Positions 42,186 through 54,122 of a stretch of DNA of 64,000 bases are shown piece after piece (within the stretch, counting starts at the first letter, position 1; every line of letters begins with the position of its first letter). Below the pieces are notes generated by a model. That model was not told the DNA's origin, made no database searches, and worked only from the letters and a program-made list of their open reading frames with translations. The translations under genes and the position numbers were made by a program. Source of the stretch: Aphanomyces cochlioides (taxonomy: Eukaryota; Oomycota; Saprolegniomycetes; Saprolegniales; Verrucalvaceae); contig JAHQRK010000014.1 in NCBI GenBank assembly GCA_019828595.1, positions 310,001-374,000 on the forward strand. Direction: 5' to 3'.

Positions 42186-43978
42186 CTACTGACTTGCATC
42201 ATGGACAAACTCCAAAGCATGGGTGCTGCCGTTGTTCGTAGCGCGATGTACCAAGTTGACAAGCGCTACGATGGCAAACACAAGGACAAGGAGCGCCAAA
42301 TTCCAGCCGACGGGAAGTCCCATGTCGACTTGGGCCGACAAATAATCGCCTAGCGCAGTCTCATATGCCTGTTGGGCCTCGACTTGCAGACTCCAGTAGA
42401 CTCCACGTGTCCATCGGATCGGCTCATCTATGAGAAGTCAGAGTCTTTGTTCCACAAACGAAGGCTGTACGCACCATGGAGATCCTCGACGAACATGACA
42501 CGCTTCTCGTCGTCTGTAAAGCCAAACTGCTTGAGAAGCACTGAAGTGTAGCACAAATCGAGGCATCGCGTCGAATCCGCCGATGGCAACGCTTGGACTC
42601 GATCAAACGGCTGGCTGCAGACTACTTTCGCTGCCTAGAGCAACGTCATGAGCTTGCGAGTTGGAGACGCAGTCTGACCTGTGTGATCTCAGCGAGCGCC
42701 GGTGTTGGGAAATCAAACGGCACAGTTGGAATCGGCGTCGTGAGATGGAGAACGTCTTTGGCAAAGAGAGCCATGCGGTAGAAATCCCCAAAGGCAAAGT
42801 ATGGGCCAGACAGTCGTGGCTGGCTCTACAGAGTCTCGTCAGATGTGGAAGGCACCAGCGAGAGCGTGGAAGCGTACAATGGCGTCCAAGGCGCAGTATG
42901 TATCACTAGCGCACTTGGCGTTGCTCGTGTCGACAAGTTGCTGAACGAGTTGTAAGCACGCCACAGCATCACCGCCTCCGGTGCGATTGGCATCGTCGTT
43001 GGAGCCCTTGAATAGGCAAGGATTCTCGGTGGAGTTCTTCGCTTCGAGCAGGGAAGACACCTGGAAGGCCTTCTGAGAGAGCGGACAAGGAAGAATGACT
43101 TACTTGGGCTAGGAGACTGTGTCGGCCGAAGTTGGAAAAGGTCAGCGCGAAAAAATCGACGCGGCGCAGAGGACGGCTTGATCCAAATGATTTCTTTCGA
43201 CTGTTGTAGCGCCATCGATGCTCAACGTCGACAACAATTTCACTACTCGCTTGTGTCTACGGTAGCACATGAGCTACAAGACAATACCTAAAGAACTTTA
43301 CAAGATCAAGACTGCCGTAGAGCTCCAGGTCAGTCGGTTCTAAATCGCTGCCGACGCGTTTAGCAAGGATATTGGCCGCTAATACGGCGTAGTATGCTTC
43401 TTCATCGGCTGGGAGAGTCTCGAGATGATTGCGCTCTAAAGAGAATGAGCATGAGGCGATCCGTGGTTTGGAGAGATAATACCCAGCACGAGCGGCACGC
43501 TTTGATCTTTTTGAAAATCCACAGCGAGGGCATCGTAGATGGCTTTTTGCTCTTCGGAGGGAAGCGATCGCATGCTTCCCGTAGCGTACAAGTGCACGGA
43601 ACACGTGGGTCGATTCTCCTCTGGAATTCGCTCGACTACCTATGGCAACGATAACATTAACGACAAACTGCGAGACCATGACAATTGCACCTTGTGGAGT
43701 GCTGCTTTGATTGAGTTGTACGTTGTTGATGGACCTTGCTTGGCTAGATCGCCAGGGACAGAAGCAAAGCCGTCCAAGACGAGCAGATCGCTACTGTCAG
43801 TGCTACCTCCTGGCAGGAAGAGCGACACAGAGGTCGCCGACGCGTTGGCTTCTACAATCACCCGGCATCCTGAGCTTGTCGTCGGCGGAGTGGGCAGTCC
43901 ACTACCAACAGCGTAGGCCAAACATGCAGCCGAGACGACTGCAAATCTCCGTCGCCACCATGATGTGGTCTGCGCCAT
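42186..43978 (-). CDS. GDA1/CD39-type apyrase with divergent catalytic motifs
   Basis: Family members hydrolyse nucleoside tri- and diphosphates outside the cell or in the secretory lumen. The start codon at 43978 opens a signal peptide or anchor (MAQTTSWWRRRFAVVSAACL). Apyrase regions follow across several short exons: VIVEANASATSVSLFLPG (ACR1 position), VHLYATGSMRSLPSEEQKAI (ACR2), LEPTDLELYGSLDLTQASSE (ACR3-4), TFSNFGRHSLLAQ, then the Cys-rich NPCLFKG region and RCLDLCYTSVLLKQFGFTDD. A C-terminal helix (LPVGWNLALLVLVFAIVALV) would anchor it. The usual DAGSS of ACR1 reads EANAS and LGGAS of ACR4 reads LTQAS, so the phosphate-binding loops are altered and activity is doubtful. Exon borders were only partly fixed. 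Confidence 0.75.
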
Positions 43979-44118
43979 ACTCGTAAATAAAAGAATCCTT
44001 CTCGAAGGACAACTTTTGTATTTAAGAACATTTCCGACACCAAATCATTTCTTTAATTGAATTTAAAACTGATTTTTCGAATGGCGCCTGTTCTTAAATC
44101 CAGGCCAAGATCTCATTC

Positions 44119-47100
44119 TCACGCATGAGGCACCGAAGATGGAAGCTGTTGGTGGGACAGCTGAGGCGGCGGCTGTTGCTGCTGCTGCGTGCGATTAAAC
44201 TCTGCCAAGTCGGCACGGTAATGATCCAAGTTGGCGTTGAGCGAATCCGTGTAAAACTATGCCAAGGTCAGGTCTTCAGATCGTTCATGGGAGTGAAAAC
44301 TTACTCGAAGAGAAGGGACAAGCTGGCCGTACGACATCCACAAGGGCTGCAGCACGTAGCAGATGAAGTTTGACTGAACTTTGAGCCGTGCGCCTTTGTT
44401 CTCGAGATTCTCCATGAACGGCGCGACGGTCAAATGCATGTCGGCTTCTTCCCGCGCTTGACTTTGAAATTCATCAAGCGCGCGCTCTCCCCACTTCAAG
44501 GCCAATTTATAAGGTAAAGCTTGTGCACTCAAGTCCGAAGCATGGACGATCAGCTCCATCACGAGCATTCTACACAAAAAAAGTGGTGTTGAGACGACAT
44601 CAGCAAGGGGAGAACCGATTCGACGGGTCTTGGAATTGATGCCGCGTCAAGTTTTCAATTGCCTTGCACTGCGAGAAATGGCTCGCCATGTCTGTGGCCA
44701 TGATGCATCGAATAATCGTCCTTCGAATGGCGCGGAAAGCATCAGGCGCGACTTTTTCCAAGATATTCGTCGAAGGCGTGTTCAAAATGAGGAACGTAAC
44801 GCGGCAATGATGACGCTCCAGCACAGCGTCGTCATTGTGAGTGAGCGCAATTGCACTCATGCATTTGACTTCAAAGTCGTTGTTGTTTCCTGGATGATCC
44901 ACGTCTAATCAAGACCAAAGAGCGTCAAAAGACGCCAAGGACGCGATGAACTACCATGGCAAAGTGCTGCAATCAAGACAGCAAAGATTTCGACGCCCGT
45001 CAAGAGCTTGCGCATGTGGGCTTTGATTTGAATGTGCGCGGAATGAAGCACTTGGAAGGCGTGGTAAAAATTGTGATACGAATTGGCGCGGTAATGCTGC
45101 GCGACGGACGCAACGAACGGCGCCAATTTGTCGTTGGGAATCGCGAATGCGTCGACGAAGCCATAGGCGCGAAAGAGCGTCTGGACACTTTGGATCACTT
45201 CCGTGAAGGAAAATGACAAGATATCCAAGTCCCATTGATCCAATTCCGGCCGTTGCGTCAGCTTGATATCGCGGCCAAAGACGTCCGCCGCGGGAGGAAT
45301 ATTTCCATGCACGGCCAGCTCGTCGACTGTTTTCGATGTCATGATGCCCGATGCATGATTGCGGCTGTATTTCTGCAGCAAAGACGAAATGATGCCTGCT
45401 TCTGTGACTTCGCTGTTGCCCGAGAGATTGCGATCGCTCACAACCTACAATGCCACGATCACGACGAGCAACAAACACGTAAGAAGACTTTAAAGTAGCA
45501 CACTTCAAGCGACATTTGACCAAGCGCGAATTGGATTTCCGTGCACAAGCGCGACATCGTCGTCTTGTCTTGGTCATTGAACGCAATGACTTGTGAACCC
45601 TGGAGTTTGTTGATGCACATGGCAACGGCGACGACTTTGGGTTTGCTGGGCACGTGCTCTTCAAAGACTGGCATGCACAAGACGCTCGTCGTGCGATACC
45701 CCGTCAAATTATCATGCGTTGGATCAAACAGCGAGTGCGTATCTACAAGAATGCCGCGTCAAGAATGAATTCACTGGAGACAGTGTGAAGTACAAGCATC
45801 TCTCGTGCACACGGTCTCGCCAGTCGTCGCCACGAGGCCACTAATGCCTTTGTAAATGGGCTGCCGCACTGTGACTTGATCGCCCAAGTTGCCGTTGTTG
45901 GACGTGATCCAGAGCTCGTTTTTCAAATGATCGACGAGCAAAAAGCCAAACCGATCGCATTCCTGCACGACGAGCGCATCAGAAATTTGCCGAAACGACC
46001 AACGAGGGATCTACCATGATGGCTTTGCCGTGAACCATGATCAAATCCGTCAAGCTGTGAATGTCGCTATGGTGGAGCACGTAGTCGTTCAATTTCAAGC
46101 GCATGTCCGTGAGTCGCTTGGCGATGATCACTTCGCTATGAAGCATCGCTTTGTGCAATGAAATGCCAGCAGCCTACGCCGTCGTCGAGAATGAGCAAAA
46201 TGAACAAGGCGGTCGCCAATACCTCGGCAATGTAGTTGAGGAAGAGCGTGTCCTCGACGGAAAAGTCTGACGAGTCCATCTTGTTGGTTGCCTCGACGAC
46301 GGCTAGAATGTTGCCCTCGGGGTCTTTCACAGGGACGCACAACACTTTGCGCGTCGTTTGACCATTGCGTTCGTCCAATTCCTTGTCAAAGCATGGATGC
46401 TCGATGGCATTGTTAGTCGTCACGACTTGGCCTACGTCAATTTTGAGAAACCTTGCCATGGCTTTCTAGCGGATTTATCGTACCAGTGCGCGCCACTAGC
46501 CCCGCGATGCCCTTGTCGATGGAAACGTACTGGCCACGGACATTATCGCTCCCATGCGCGACGAATAAATCCCGTTCGCCTTGAATTTTCAAGTACAAGC
46601 TGACGCATTCACACCGCAAGAGTTCATACGACACGTCCATGATCTTTTCCAACAAGGCGGCGGAATTCATTTCGACGGCGATGCTACGATTAAGCCGCAA
46701 GAGGATTTCAATCCGCGATTGCGCCATTTGACGCTCCTTGGACAGGCGTAAATTCCAAATCTACAGTCTGGCCGTCAGTTCAACTTGCTGCTAAAGATGA
46801 GAGGACCGCCGAGCCAGCAACGACGCACAAATGCTCCAACCTACAATTGTTTCATGCAATGGACGACAAAGACAGAGGCTACGCACCTTTCCTTGTCGAG
46901 AGACGTGAACACTTGGTTGTGCATGTATTCGTCTGAATGCTGACGTTGCGTCACGACTTGGAGAGCGCCTACATGACGTCCACGATCAATATTCACATCG
47001 CTCATGAAGATTATTGACCTAGAATCGTCCCGTGGGCATTGCGGATAGGCATGCAGAGCACAGAATGCGGCGTGAAGTCGAGATCTTCCATCTGCGATGC

Positions 47101-47851
47101 AAACATGCCCGTTGTTGTGGCTTGCATGGCATCAAAGACCGTCCCCATCTACGACAAGTTATTCTTTCGTCGCTATGGCCATTTGTACCATGATGACATG
47201 GCCAAACGTTGTCGTGTTGTCCACAGGAACGGTGCCTTCGTCAGTGAAGCCACCGTACTTGTTGGCTGGTTTCTCTTCCATGAGACTCACCGCCCCCATC
47301 GAGTACAAGTTAATGGTCGATTTGCCTTCGCTCGTGATGGCCAGCGTATATTTCCGCGCCGCCACGAGATTCCGCGCTGCATTGAGCGTCGACGAAACCA
47401 CTTCCCGATGCGCCGTTTGATGTGTGATGGCTCGCGTCGCTGCCAGTAACGTTTCAAGCTAGCCACGGAGGTCGTTGTGGATCGACGTACCAAGACACCA
47501 AAGTACCTCGTTCGTTTTGCCAAGCAATTTGTTGATCTCGAGGTCCTTCTTCCCGACGGTGGCCAAGTCATCGATGGCTTTCTCGTCCGGCTTTTTTGTC
47601 TTCATGACTTGGAGCGTCAAGTTTTTAAATCGATGCGTCGCTGGCTTTGGCGGCGATTTCGCCATCGAGTGCATCGCGACTTCAGCTCGAAGTTGTTGAT
47701 CAGCAAGTTGTCGCTCCAAGGCAAAGATGCGCACATTGGCCTCGTCGAGCTTTTGGTTGAGCACGCGTTTCTCACTCAGGAGTGTCTTGGTGCCTTCGAC
47801 GACGTTTTCCAAAATGTGCTTTGGCACCATGAGATGCAAACCTTCCGTCAT
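44119..47851 (-). CDS. GAF-domain cyclic nucleotide phosphodiesterase
   Basis: The enzyme should hydrolyse cAMP or cGMP and be controlled by ligand binding to GAF domains. The ATG at 47851 opens a coiled-coil region (TEGLHLMVPKHILENVVEGT). Three GAF-like modules follow at about 47450-46980, 46730-46140 and 46000-45470; the second and third keep the nucleotide-binding NKxD-type motif (NKMDSSDFSVED, NKLQGSQVIAFNDQD). The class-I catalytic domain runs from about 45340: YRANSYHNFYHAFQVLHSAH, LCHDVDHPGNNNDFEV, TIIRCIMATDMASHF, ELIVHASDLSAQALP, with all metal-binding His/Asp positions present. A Gln/Pro-rich tail ends at 44119. There are many introns of about 45-55 bases; the exact exon list was not completed. 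Confidence 0.85.
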
Positions 47852-47969
47852 GGTGTGCTGCCTACTCGACTGCCGCAGCTTCTCCAAATGCAATCTCTTT
47901 GGCTTTGAAACGTCGCGTGCCTGCGAGCACCAGTTACACAAATCCAAGCAACTTTTTCATTATAAATGT

Positions 47970-49707
47970 TTAAATCGACACAGTCGAGCTGCTCTTACGT
48001 CCAGAGCTCAGTGATGCCGCGGCGGCTGGCTGTGTATTTGCCGTCATGGATTGTGACATGGCATATCTAGCGGCCGAAACTGCTGCAGCGCGATTGAGAC
48101 GATTGGCAGGGCTACATAATCCAACAACTTTCAAGACGACAAGGCATGGGGACAGACAAACCTGATTGCCACAGCTTCCAGTGCATCGTATAAAGGCTGT
48201 GCAGCGATCGGAGGACGTTCTAGACAACCAAGCATTAAATATGCCGTCGACGTGCTGAGGTCAATTACCTTGACCGCTGAGAAGCTCGGCAGCAGTGACA
48301 TCTTTGCCATAGAATTCACGATTGACGTCCGGTCGAGCAACAATCACAGAGCCTTCAAGCGAGATGCCAATGAACAATCCCTGTCGTTTTCAATATGAGC
48401 ATGATTGGATTCCGAGAAGAGTTGTCATGCCTTGGAGTGCGAATATGAATAGCAAGGAGCGACTCCACCAGGACCTACAATATCATAAAGTCAATTGTGA
48501 GAGCTGAGTTGTTGGACAATACCAGCTTCCATCGACCCAGCAGCGACTCGACCTAATGGTCCAGCGGCGACGCCAAGTTCAGCCCCCAAGTTGACTTGGC
48601 CTTGAGCACAGAATGTATCAACCGCAGCTACACGTGCCATCATGATGGATTTTCAGGAGATGGGATAACGAACATCGTGTGTTGAGAATAATGACGAAGT
48701 CAGTGACTTCGCCACCGATTTGAGCACCCCAACCAATGCCAGCAGTCCCAATTGCAGACGGCGCAGACCTACAAAGCAATGAGCAAGAGTTATGACAGCA
48801 AATGAGGTCAACCAAGAGCCATCAGGAAGCTTGGACAAGACAAGGCCCGTTCCAAGACGACCTGTCAAAACAAAACCCACCTTGAGGACCGTCAAAAACT
48901 AAAACAGGGATGAAAACAATGTAGATGGAGGCTAATACGTACCGCGATGCCTTGGGCATTAGTCAAGAGCGGCAGCGGGATAGATTGGTCCTTGATCACG
49001 CCATCAAGCATAAAGTTCTTGACGCTGTATGCAGCCTTTCGGACTTCTTCGCGCAACGTAAATGAGTACGGACTAAGTAGACACATCAAAATGTCTTATA
49101 CACCAGCAAACAAAACCTGTTGAGAAATCGCTTGGATCCTGTTTCATTTATCGAGTTCGGCTGGACGGCATTGCTGGCCGTTTCACCTGCACAAAGATAA
49201 GCTCGTGGTTGAGAGTGAAGACGTACGCAAGATCGCTTGGTCGGGCATGAGGATATTGTGGCAAGGTCCACAAACTCGTTGGGGGCTGTACGAATTTACC
49301 GAAAGGTAGCGCTTTTCAGGCGATGTCAAAATCTTATCGGCGCGGATAAGACTACGATGCTGGGTGCATTCGTCGCAGAAAACAAGTCCTACGACCAGAC
49401 ATTTCACGCTCAAGCTCTTGAGATTCCTCAACGATACCACAATATCTAGCAAGGCGTCGTGAGCTTTAACGAGCCCGGAAAAGCCATCGTCGTACCTGCA
49501 ATGATGTTTTCGTCGAACCCAGTCAAAGAGCAACCCGCACGACTTGCACAGAGACACTTCAGCGTCTGGAATCCATCGGATCGTGGCAGATGGTAGTTTC
49601 TTGTCAAAGAGATCCGAGTCTTCCGGCGACAAAGGCGCCGGTGTCGTCGTCGCGGCCAACTTTTCGCTCGACATCATCCTGTCCCTTCTGAATTCGAACT
49701 GTTCCAT
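47970..49707 (-). CDS. FYVE-SYLF (Ysc84-like) protein
   Basis: FYVE fingers bind phosphatidylinositol 3-phosphate on endosomes, and SYLF domains bind phosphoinositides and actin regulators. The ATG at 49707 leads to a FYVE finger split by an intron: IRWIPDAEVSLCKSCGLLF, WVRRKHHCR, LVFCDECTQHR and RVCGPCHNIL. After a linker comes a SYLF domain (VKNFMLDGVIKDQSIPLPLL, GFVLTGRLGTGLVLSKLPDG, GTAGIGWGAQIGGEVTDFVI, AELGVAAGPLGRVAA, GLFIGISLEGSVIVARPDVN). The tail is Ala/Ser-rich and ends at 47970. The FYVE-first order agrees with fusion proteins known in oomycetes and other protists. Exons are short with introns of about 45-60 bases. A TTATCCGGAT motif pair lies about 200 bases upstream. Confidence 0.85.
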
Positions 49708-50001
49708 AAAAGATCAAAACGCGCGACTTGTTTTATGATACATTCCCTGACTTTAGTGACATTTATATCCACTATTTGTATCATTTTTTATATTTTACAC
49801 TTTTAGAACCGGATTTTGATATCTCACTTTATTGAAAAATGATATTTTAAACTATTTTCTCGAATTTATTCCAATTTTTTTCTTTGGAGGAATGTCGGTC
49901 AAATACGGATAAATATAATTATCCGGATGAACAAATCAATGCTTGGATTGCTCCTTGATGATGGACCGACGTAGAAGATGGAGGACGACAGTCTCGGAAC
50001 G
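49708..50001. promoter_or_regulatory. AT-rich promoter region with TTATCCGGAT motif
   Basis: The spacer upstream of the FYVE-SYLF gene is strongly AT-rich (49740-49920) and carries ACGGATAA at 49905-49912 and TTATCCGGAT at 49919-49928, about 200 bases before the start codon. It is also the 3' flank of SGF29. Confidence 0.45.
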
Positions 50002-50837
50002 TCAAGTCTTCTTAAGCGGCACGACAAAGCGGAAGGGGACTTTGCGCTCAGGATTGATGCCGATTTCGTCTGCGTCGTCATCGAATCGGACAATTACATA
50101 GAGAGAGCCCTGCATAACAATTGAGGTTGCGTGAGATTGAGGTGGAGACACACCGGAGGGTTTGGCACGACAACTGTGGCAGGATAGAAGCTTGTCGTAC
50201 TTGGATACATGGCCATGACACGCTCGTTGAGACGATAGCTAATCCAGTCGTCGATTTGATCTTCCCTCGGCAGTGGAATGAGCCAATCTCGGGGCACAAA
50301 GTGATGCCGTTTGCCTTCGGTTTCTTCATCGCCTGAATCTTCGTCCTCAACTTCGACCATGCGATCGTCGGCTTTGACCACAGATGCCAAAATCCATAGC
50401 TCATGACTTCGAGCTACTCGTGCGGCGACTTGAGATCCTGTCTCGAGCGAAATCGACGTTTCGTGGGACTCGACTCCTGATGATCTATTGCTTTCCTTGT
50501 CCATGAGGCTACCATCTCTGTACCTTCGCTCAACGATATCAATGCATGACGAAAGCTCGAGACGTTGCTTGTGCAGTTCCATACATCCCTTTTCAAGCAG
50601 TTCTCGGAGCTTTTTTGCCGACTTGGCGCGAATCGGAGCCATCTTGGCATCAATGATGCTTCCATCAACATCGTCGGTGTGGACAGCCAGGAGCGCTTTC
50701 TCCTTCTCATGGAGCTTGGCATAGACTCGTCGGATCTGCCTTGCGACAGAGTCCATAGGATTGTCGATCAAATGGCTCCGAATGATCTCATTCACCGCGG
50801 CTTGTGCGTCAACTTCCAAGTCCGCGTCATTCGCCAT
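50002..50837 (-). CDS. SGF29: SAGA-associated factor 29 (tandem Tudor protein)
   Basis: SGF29 reads H3K4me2/3 and recruits the SAGA acetyltransferase complex. Two exons (50837-50154, 50109-50002; 44-base intron) give 263 residues. The N-terminal 110 residues form a coiled coil (NEIIRSHLIDNPMDSVARQI, KSAKKLRELLEKGCMELHKQ). The C-terminal tandem Tudor module has GSQVAARVARSHELWILASV, YPSTTSFYPATVVVPNPP, then LYVIVRFDDDAD and KVPFRFVVPL; the short last exon completes the second Tudor. The nearer ATG at 50837 was chosen because codons before it are not ATG. A paired TCCGGATAA-type motif lies about 50-75 bases upstream. Confidence 0.9.
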
Positions 50838-50887
50838 GGCTGTGTTCTTTTTCAAGTTTTCGAGGTTCGAGTGCTTGAAAACATTTT

Positions 50888-50910
50888 ACGGATAAAATGA
50901 ATTATCCGGA
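50888..50910. promoter_or_regulatory. Paired ACGGATAA / TTATCCGGA motif upstream of SGF29
   Basis: ACGGATAA (50888-50895) and TTATCCGGA (50902-50910) face each other six bases apart, 50-75 bases upstream of the SGF29 start. The arrangement repeats that at 49905-49928. Confidence 0.5.
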
Positions 50911-50946
50911 CAATTTAAATAGTGACAACGCAACACAATAGTGACA

Positions 50947-52087
50947 TCAGCATGCTCTGCATCGATATAAGACGATCTTAGATTGTAAATATGGAATGCT
51001 CTTATTTCTCACTGCCGAGGGCGAATCGTCGCGGAGCTCAAGCGATTTAGGATTGGGGCGGTCATCTTCGTGGAGGGATGCAACTTGCTTTGCTACATGG
51101 CGAAACTTGACTGCTCTCGAATGGCGTCGCATGAGCAATCGATCTCGTCGAGCGTGCAAACTTGGCTTGGTCGGCATTGATTGTGGTTTTGTAGCAGAGG
51201 GCACTGGAACGAAGGAGCTTGCTTTAGCAATGAAGGAATGAAATAGTTTGGGAGCCGCGACTTTGTAGCTAGCATCTCATTCGAGCCGCCGAGTGCCCAT
51301 AAGGTGCTTGGATTTGGCGTGCACCATGTAGCATCACCAACTCCTCGCGACAATGTTGATGGACCAGAAGACTCCATCGAGGCTTCGACAACAACTGCCT
51401 CTGGAGCATTCTCTCTACAGACAACAATCAAATATATTTCAACTCACAGCTCCATTCGCGGCTTTGTTGAGGTCTCCCAAGTACCTTCTCGGGAGAATAT
51501 TGGCTCCCTGCGTCATTTGGATGCATTGCTCGCATGTCTCGAGGTAGGTGTGTTCGATGTCTTGGAACGTCTCGAGAAAGTTGAAAGGAGAGCTTCTGGG
51601 TCATCAACGTTGTCGTCAGGTATGATGTATGGTCGAGTTACAAGATGCACGCTAAGTCCAAGTACCTTTTCTCGAGTACTCGGCAGCTCGAGTGAGGCGT
51701 TCAGGATGTCGTCCGTTTCGCTGTCATCGGTCACCAGAGAGTGGATGCAAACTCATCGTTGGAGTTGATCGTCTCGCGTCGCAAGTGCTCGTCAATCAAT
51801 TTTTGTACTTGTCGTCTTCTCGACACTTCTTCGTTTGATGCTTGTAATGTGCATACTCGGTTCGCAACGCTTTTCACTTGGTAGTCGGTGTTCTCTGCTG
51901 TCAACTTGAGGTCTGCAATTTTCTTGGTTTTCAAACGGATGTTGTGTTGATACGTGTCTGCTTGCAAAGGCAACACCTTGGCACATTCTCGTGCTCGCAT
52001 AAATTCTTCCTTGATGTTGCGGTTCTGTCTGTAATACGACGAGGAGTCTGTCGCTCGTTTCAGAAATGTCATCGCGATTTCAACCAT
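50947..52087 (-). pseudogene. Decayed copy of the coiled-coil gene
   Basis: This is the tandem relative of the gene at 52543-53796. It lacks the N-terminal 30 codons, has lost about 20 codons after ASNEEV, and a larger deletion fuses NSNDE to the LTDDSETDDILNASLELPS region out of frame. After IPDDNVDDPEA the frame shifts again; further remnants (SPTKPQSMPTKPSL) appear in other frames down to about 50950. The remaining helical core (TFLKRATDSSSYYRQNRNIK, QADTYQHNIRLKTKKIADLK) is almost identical to the intact copy. Confidence 0.72.
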
Positions 52088-52542
52088 TGCGTCGACCTCC
52101 TTGGTCTTCACCGATCATCATGGCGAGCGCCCTTCAATGAAAGCGACCGCTGTCATTGTAGCTGATAATATTTCAAGTATTTCCTTCAAAAGGAGCTGTC
52201 GACGCGCGGGGATGAACTATCTTCCAATAGGTCTTGAAGAGAAACTTGTAGGTTGACTTCGCTGACGCTTTGTATTACCACAATCACCAACATGGCAGTG
52301 ACTCGCTCGATGCGATGGATACTGACAGGACGTCATGTTGTCACTAAATCGACATTGTAAATAGTGACATCGCATCAATCCATTGTAAATTGAGCGTGCG
52401 GGGATTCAAGGAGCATCAGTCGACGCCTCAAGCTTCTTCATCTCATGGAATAAGAAATAGAGTCATTAGGCAATTGTAGATTATAAATATGCAATGCTCG
52501 TCCTCCTTACTACCGTCATCACGGGGCGCAAGCGATTCGGGA

Positions 52543-53796
52543 TTATCGCGTGTCCCGAGTGGGGACACGCAACATGCTTTGCTTCTGAGGAATACTTGTC
52601 GAAACTTGACTGCTCTCGAGTGGCATGACACGAGCTATCGATCTCGTCGAAGGAGCAGAGTATGGCTTGGTCGGGCCTGATTGTGGTTTTGTAGGAGAGG
52701 GGGAAGCATTGGGTCCCTCAGTCATTTGGATACATGGCTCGCTTATCTCAAAATAATTGAGCTCAATATCACCGGACGTCTCGAGAAAGTCGGGAGTGGA
52801 AGCCTCTGGGTCATCAACGTTGTCGTCAGGCATTATCTACACATGGGTGGAGTTACAACATGCATGCTTAATCCAAGTACCTCGTCTGGGCCACTTGGCA
52901 GCTCGAATGGGGCGTCCAGAATGTCGTCCATGTCGCTGTCATCGGTCAGCAGAGGGTGCATTGGATATGGGAAATTGACCGCGAGCAATAGCTCTCCGCA
53001 GTCGCGATTTAGGATGTCCCGCATCAATTCTTCGCCCGAGTATTTGGCGCGCAACTCGGCCAGGAGTTGGTCAACACCCGACGGGACTGGGTCGATTTTT
53101 TCAAATATCTACACAGGACAACATGACGAAATGCACGGTTGATCTAGGCACCTTCTCGGGAGAGGTATTGGCTCCCTGCGTCATCTGGATCGATACTTCG
53201 ATTGGCTCGAGAAAGTAAGAGGTCTCGAGAAAGTCGGGAATTGTGCCCTCCTTTTGCGATTGTTGAAGATCTTGACTATGAAGCTGTGAAATTCGATCTC
53301 CTAAATTGTTTTGGTCTTGTGATGTCGTAAGCTTATCGTTGGAGTTGATCGTCTCGCGTCGCAAATGCTCGTCAATCAATTTTTGTACTTGTGAGTTCTT
53401 CGCGCGTATTAATGCATTTTGTTCCGTCGTCTTCTCGACTTGCTTTTGAACTTCTTCGTTTGATGCTTGTAATTTGCATACTCGGTTCACAAAGCTTTTC
53501 ACTCGGTAGTCGGTGTTCTCTGCTGTCAACTTGAGGTCTGCAATTTTCTTGGTTCTCAAACGGATGTTGTGTTGATACGTGTCTGCTTGCAAAGGCAACA
53601 CCTTGGCACATTCTCGTGCTCGCATAAATTCTTCCTTGATGTTGCGGTTCTGTCTGTAATACGACGAGGAGTCTGTCGCTCGTTTCAGAGATGTCATCAC
53701 GAGTTCAACCGCGGCGTCGACCTCCTTTGTCTTCGCCGCGAGGTTCTGCTTGGCGTAAATGAGCTGTTCTTGGAGTTCTTGGGCGCGGCTTTGCAT
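52543..53796 (-). CDS. Coiled-coil protein of unknown function
   Basis: Three exons (53796-53152, 53108-52881, 52836-52543; introns of 43 and 44 bases) give 388 residues. Residues 1-155 are a long coiled coil (MQSRAQELQEQLIYAKQNLA, TRKTKKI-like helices, QASNEEVQKQVEKTTEQNAL). The rest is a low-complexity acidic and Ser/Pro-rich tail with DDSDMDDILDAPFELPSGPD and PDDNVDDPEASTPDFLETSG. No known domain, signal peptide or membrane helix was recognised. A broken tandem copy follows, and the upstream flanks of both copies share TTTGTATTACCACAAT, so the duplication included the promoter. A cytoskeletal or nuclear scaffold role would be guesswork. Confidence 0.7.
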
Positions 53797-54122
53797 TGTT
53801 GTTGCTAGTGTGATAATGAGCTGCCATCATAGATAACCACGACGTCTCAACGCCCATCAAATATTTTGCCACGCCAATCATGATTGCAAAAGGGCGATTG
53901 TAGAATGTCCTCCGTCGCATGGACTGTACGTCAAGTGTAGAGTAAGTGAACACTGTACGTAAAGTGGTACACTAACCCAATGTTGCTGATCATTTTTCAA
54001 GAATCGCCTTCAAAGCCACCAGTCGACTTGCGAGGATGAACAATTTTACAAATCTTATCGACGACAAACTTTTAGTTTGACCTAGATAACACTTTGTATT
54101 ACCACAATAATCTATGGCCATC
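53797..54122. other. Spacer upstream of the coiled-coil gene
   Basis: It holds no gene. TTTGTATTACCACAAT near 54092 is shared with the upstream flank of the decayed copy (near 52268), which marks the edge of the duplicated unit of about 1.8 kb. Confidence 0.4.
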
